NCBI RefSeq assembly: GCF_003573695.1
Contig: NC_039361.1
Span: forward strand, 42,865,673 to 42,929,672
From: Papaver somniferum
Lineage: Eukaryota; Streptophyta; Magnoliopsida; Ranunculales; Papaveraceae
Length of the DNA stretch: 64,000 nt
Direction: 5' to 3'
Shown here: positions 60,073 through 64,000 of the stretch, in pieces
Layout: each line of letters starts with the position of its first letter
Position numbering within the stretch: position 1 is the stretch's first letter
The notes under the pieces: model-generated
Database searches by the model: none
The model's input: only the letters and a program-made list of their open reading frames with translations
Told to the model about the DNA's origin: nothing
Position numbers and translations under genes: made by a program

Positions 60073-60273
60073 ATACTAACGATATCAGTTTCAATGGCTG
60101 AAGTGGCACTAATAAATATCACAGGTGTTGCCTACTCAACCAACGTTGAATACGACTTGCCAAGGAGAAATATACTAACGATATTTGGTTTAATGACTGA
60201 TGAAGTAGCACTAATAGATATCAAAAGTGTTGCCTACTCAACCAACCTTGGATAATACGTACCAAGGAGAAAC
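60073..60273 (+). repeat. ~99 bp direct duplication
   Basis: Copy 1 from 60073 (ATACTAACGATATCAG), copy 2 from 60172 (ATACTAACGATATTTGG). Both run through TGTTGCCTACTCAACCAAC to CCAAGGAGAAA with about a dozen differences. Confidence 0.8.
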
Positions 60274-61046
60274 AATGAGGTTGAAGGGTGCATTAATAGT
60301 ACTTGAGGGGCGATATGTAACGTGTTGACTAAAATAATTAGTATTCAATATTTATGTTTTTGGTTGGTTTCGCTTTCTGTATTTCAATTAAATGGATGCT
60401 TGGAGTCCGGGAGTGACTGCTTTCAGACGAGAACTTTGTATTTGATGGAACCAGTGATTTGGTTTTGGTGTGATCAGACAAATAAAATAAATAAGGAATC
60501 AAATTGTATTGATAAAAAGAAAAAGGAAACAAGAAACGGCTAGGCGATACAAACCCAACACAAGCTTACGAGCCTGCACACAGAGCACGAAAAATTGCCA
60601 AGGCGAAACACAAACCAGAAGGAGGCCACCAAACAGCTAAGAAAATGCAATGAGGCTACCAAGCCAACTCCAAACGGCTATGACAACAAATAAAAAAAAC
60701 GATCAACTCTTACTTCAAAAAAACAAAAAAAAACTCACACTAAGAAGATCCCTTCTTGACTTGGAACCTTTGAATCTCTTGCCTTAAGCCAACCCCAAAA
60801 GAAGAATCTATTATCAACTATAAATATGTCTGAAAAGTATGACAACTGCGCGTGTAGATACTTTAGAGGATGAAAAAGACTATCCTGATCCTAGAGTTCA
60901 TGATGTTGGATGGCCATGTTTAAGGTATTATGATACATTTCCATTCACATTATAATATTACATTGCTCGACTCATGGGTGATACAGAATCCCAACCATAG
61001 TAACAACCAGAGTGTGGAATCCGATATTACGAACTGGAATCGAAAT
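60274..61046. other. Non-coding stretch before the Helitron-like end
   Basis: Purine-rich plus strand at 60480-60760. No supported gene. The frames 60322-60543 and 60338-60532 overlap on opposite strands without domains. Confidence 0.4.
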
Positions 61047-61078
61047 CCCGGGTCGTTACGGCACGGGTCATATACTAG
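61047..61078 (+). other. Helitron-like 3' terminus, third copy
   Basis: Imperfect hairpin CCCGGGTCGTTACGGCACGGG (61047-61067) followed by TCATATA and CTAG (61075-61078), then T. Same architecture as 9317-9348. The sequence immediately after is the start of repeat block 2, so the end is inserted next to that repeat. The matching 5' end was not found. Confidence 0.5.
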
Positions 61079-61735
61079 TCTATCTAACAAAAACAAATGT
61101 GTTTTGCTCCATCTGGTGGCTCTAAATGTGCCTTTTACAACGATCAAGGGCTCTCATTTTCTGAAAATGCTGGAAAGCGTTATCTAACAAAAACAAATGT
61201 GTTTTGCTCTATCTGGTGGCTCTAAATGTGCCTTTTACAGCGATCAAGGGCACTCATTTTTCAATGTGCCTTTTACAGCGATCAAGGGTTCTCATTTTTC
61301 TGAAAATGCTGAAAAGTGTTATCTAACAAAAACAAATGTGTTTTGCTCCATCTGGTGGCTCTAAATGTGCCTTTTATAGCGATCAAGGGCTCTCATTTTT
61401 CTGAAAATGCTGGAAAGTGAATGAGATAAATCGTGGCTCAAAATACACCCTTCTTTCACGCCCCAATCCAACGTTGGAAATTCAACTTCTATCCTTAAAC
61501 TCAATGCGTTACACAAAGGAGGAGTTTCCAAAGATAACGTGCCATTTACTCCCATTTATATCAATTATCAATTGCCAAAAATTACATGCATTATATCAAT
61601 TCCATGTATTTTCTTCTGATATGCAAAAAAATATGGCTGTTCTTCCTCCAAATCCTCCCATTATTGGCCAGTTACAGAAACCATAAGCAAAATCATGATA
61701 TGTTACATTCAATTCCTTTGATTCATAAACGATAA
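61079..61735 (+). repeat. Dispersed repeat family, block 2 (direct, ~4 units)
   Basis: Unit starts TATCTAACAAAAACAAATG at 61081, 61181 and about 61320, plus a truncated one from 61263. The last unit is followed by the long tail (CACGCCCCAATCCAACGTTG to ATGATATGTTACATTCAATT) seen also at 56570-56935. Confidence 0.85.
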
Positions 61736-63095
61736 TCAATTTCATGCGTTACTCAATAGTACCAACCCCTTAGAATGCTTAAACTACATAAACCTCAAGA
61801 GAGGTTATATCATCTTCCTATGTTTGTCCTTTTGTTTCTCCGGCTTACTAGGTAATACTAGGTTGGTTTCGATTAATTTTGGATCTGGATTTCTTAATAT
61901 TTGGACATGTTGCTGTAGGTTTTGGTTGGTCTATTGAGAAAAGAGCTACCATTTATCTCAGGTAAACAATTTTGAATACTAGTCTTGCTCATTTTCATTG
62001 ATAGTTACCTTCGTTGATGATGTAATCATACGGTGTAAAAAACCATTTGATTTGTTTAGACTCATATATGCCTGTGAATCAAATATCTAATATTATCAAT
62101 ATTTTTTGGGTTTTTGCTGTTGTGATTGATTCCTGGATTCATATCATTTATAATTCATTCCCATACTATTTAAGTTACTTCTCTGAGTAATTGATTCCAA
62201 CTTGGTGCATTCCATACTCTTTCGCGAATTTCAAATGGGTTCTCAGATTTGGAACAATCCTTCCAAATGGTCAGTGGAACAAAACAAATGTATTTTGAAG
62301 ACCCACCACCACCACCACCACACCGTCTATTTTTTAATGTTAGTATAATGCAGGAAGAAAACAGATATGGCTAGTGGTTTGTAGTTGGAGAGGAGGGTGA
62401 GTGACCAATGGAGCATACGTACCAAGTGAGAAACAAATATACAGAATACCTAGGTTATATTATTACTCATTACGTACCTATGGCACCACTAAGGAAAATT
62501 ATGCTTTTTTGTTATGTGATTACTTAATCTCTTCTGATCCCGTTTGATATAGGTTCTTGCTCCGGATGAAAGAAAATCACAAGTGTTGGTTTTTTTGATG
62601 TTGAGAATGATCACTAAGTCACACTCACTGCATTTTATATAAATAGGGAAACTTATCCCTCCTTTACAGCTTCCAAGTTGCCGCATAACCTTGGCGATGA
62701 AGTTTTCATTTCAGAACCCTCCCGTGCACCATCACCAGTGAAGCATGAAATTATATCAGAATTGGAAGGAGGACCAGTGAATCAAAAATCCGCGACAAGC
62801 AAATTAGGGAGCTGAAGCTAAGCAGTTGTGCCCACAGAACCATTTCGTCAAGTCTCCTTTTTATTTTATTACGTGGTGATTCATTTTCTGCAAAAAACCA
62901 TTGAGGTATTTGGGTTATACTATTATGGGACACTAGGAAATTTATGTGGTAGGAAATTTATGTGGTACAAAAATGTGCCAACCAAAGTGTCATCTATGTT
63001 ATGGAAATTTAATCTCTTCAAATATAATTTCATCCTTTTGGATACAAATAAATTGTTCGGCAACTTATTACTTTTGGATGTTGACTAAAGCAAAC
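61736..63095. other. Gene-poor stretch between direct and inverted repeat blocks
   Basis: A CCACCACCACCACCACAC microsatellite lies at 62304-62324. At 62668-62815 the plus strand can be read LPHNLGDEVFISEPSRAPSP and EIISELEGGPVNQKSATSK after a TTTACAG acceptor-like site. This is an exon-like relic with no match I can name. Confidence 0.4.
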
Positions 63096-63545
63096 AAATT
63101 TCCTTCCATGGCACGTTATCTTTGGAAACTCCTCCTTTGTGTAACGCATTGAGTTTAATGATAGAAGTTGAATTCCACGATTTTGAGAGCCTTTGATCGC
63201 TGTAAAAGGCACATTTAGAGCCACCAGATGGAGCAAAACACATTTGTTTTTGTTAGATAGAACAACCATAATTTTTGGCAATTGATAATTGATATAAATG
63301 GGAGTAAATGACACGTTATATTTGGAAACTCCTCCTTTGTGTGACGCATTGAGTTTAAGGATAGAAGTTGAATTTCCAACGTTAGATTGGGGCATGAAAG
63401 AAGGGTGTATTTTGAGCCACGATTTATCTCATTCACTTTCCAGCATTTTCAGAAAAATGAGAGCTCTTGATCGCTGTAAAAGCACATTTAGAGCCACAAG
63501 ATGGAGCAAAACACATTTGTCTTTGTTAATTTCCTTTCGTAGAAT
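63096..63545 (-). repeat. Dispersed repeat family, block 3 (inverted)
   Basis: Minus-strand copies of the unit and its tail: GGCACATTTAGAGCCACCAG and ATGGAGCAAAACACATTTGT at 63210-63255, repeated at 63480-63525, with tail pieces (CTTTGGAAACTCCTCCTTTG) at 63120 and, diverged, at 63323. Frames on both strands here come from the repeat. Confidence 0.85.
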
Positions 63546-64000
63546 CATATCACACACATTTTTAATGGTTTAGATTGTTCAACTGATTAAACATCTCTTT
63601 AGTTATAGATCCATGGTCCATATCTTCAGTTTATGATTCCTTTGTTCTTTCTAATTCAGTAATCAATCAATCAACTTTCTACATATAAGCGTGAACAATT
63701 TAGTATTTCATAACCTTTATACAGTAGTTTGGAGTGTGAAGGTTAAATATGCACAGTTATTTATACATCACATGATGCATATGTTTCATTGCAGGTGCTT
63801 GAATACAAGACCGCCACATCGTATACACTGTCTATGAGGAAACGGAAAACACCTCATGACATTTCTTTGTAATGGGATCCCACCTACTCGGTGAGATTTT
63901 GCAGTGCATTTCATATAGTTTTCCGATCCACACTACATTTTTGAAGGAAAGTGGACAAGAAAGGAAGACAATTCTTTACCCACACCAAGAAACACATATA
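63546..64000. other. Right edge, nothing assigned
   Basis: AT-rich. A CATTGCAG acceptor-like site at about 63787-63794 precedes a short open piece (VLEYKTATSYTLSMRKRK) that stops at once; too little to call an exon. Confidence 0.35.

Noticed and set aside
60480..60780. Possible LINE 3' end on the minus strand (TCAATACAATTTG and purine-rich opposite strand)
   Set aside because: No reverse transcriptase fragment, poly(A) end or target duplication could be seen.

Overview
The window is nuclear DNA from a flowering plant. It carries intron-rich genes with GT-AG introns (an ARGONAUTE of the AGO1 type and a two-domain DJ-1 gene), an intronless cytosolic plant cyclophilin with the plant seven-residue insertion, and plant LTR-retrotransposon, Helitron and hAT families. 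Codon and repeat style suit a eudicot. A basal eudicot such as a poppy relative is only a guess.

Left part (1-13.5 kb). A minus-strand Ty3/gypsy element of Athila type is cut by the window edge: protease region, gag, CAG-rich leader, tRNA-Asp-type primer site, and a ~1.96 kb LTR with TGATGA/TCATCA ends. Next come ~3.9 kb of AT-rich, gene-free DNA bounded by two outward-facing Helitron-like hairpin + CTAG termini, an unclassified repeat stretch (9.35-11.76 kb), and the wreck of a second gypsy gag with an initiator-tRNA-Met-type primer site.

Middle part (13.5-39.5 kb). This is a nest of retrotransposons whose layers can be dated relative to each other from perfect target-site duplications. A Ty1/copia element (13776-38606, TSD AATAA, ~2.35 kb LTRs, degraded integrase/RT/RNase H) sits in an older LTR-like sequence. 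Its own left LTR was then split by a second copia-type insertion (14761-30399, TSD GGTCT), which is a head-to-tail LTR-internal-LTR-internal-LTR array. Both internal regions of that array carry gag and a small second ORF but no pol. The outer element has pol but lacks the N-terminal part of gag. LTR termini, primer sites and polypurine tracts of the two are closely similar, and the layout resembles Sirevirus-like copia elements.

Right part (39.5-64 kb). Three host genes: AGO1-like (42599-48284 plus, 19 coding exons, 1,104 aa, catalytic tetrad intact, five 17-residue RGG-type repeats in the N-terminus); cytosolic cyclophilin (51744-52259 plus); and a DJ-1D-like gene (54156-55941 minus, 5 exons, 407 aa), whose second domain has lost its nucleophile cysteine. 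Between AGO1 and the cyclophilin lies a complete 1,336 bp non-autonomous hAT element with an 8 bp TSD and possible captured exons. From 56 kb to the end there is no convincing intact gene. Instead there is a family of related ~100-140 bp units in two direct blocks and one inverted block, two local tandem duplications and a third Helitron-like terminus.

Apart from the three host genes, nearly everything recognisable is mobile-element sequence, mostly broken. The three host genes are functionally unrelated: small-RNA silencing, peptidyl-prolyl isomerisation, and DJ-1/PfpI-type protein quality or glyoxal metabolism.
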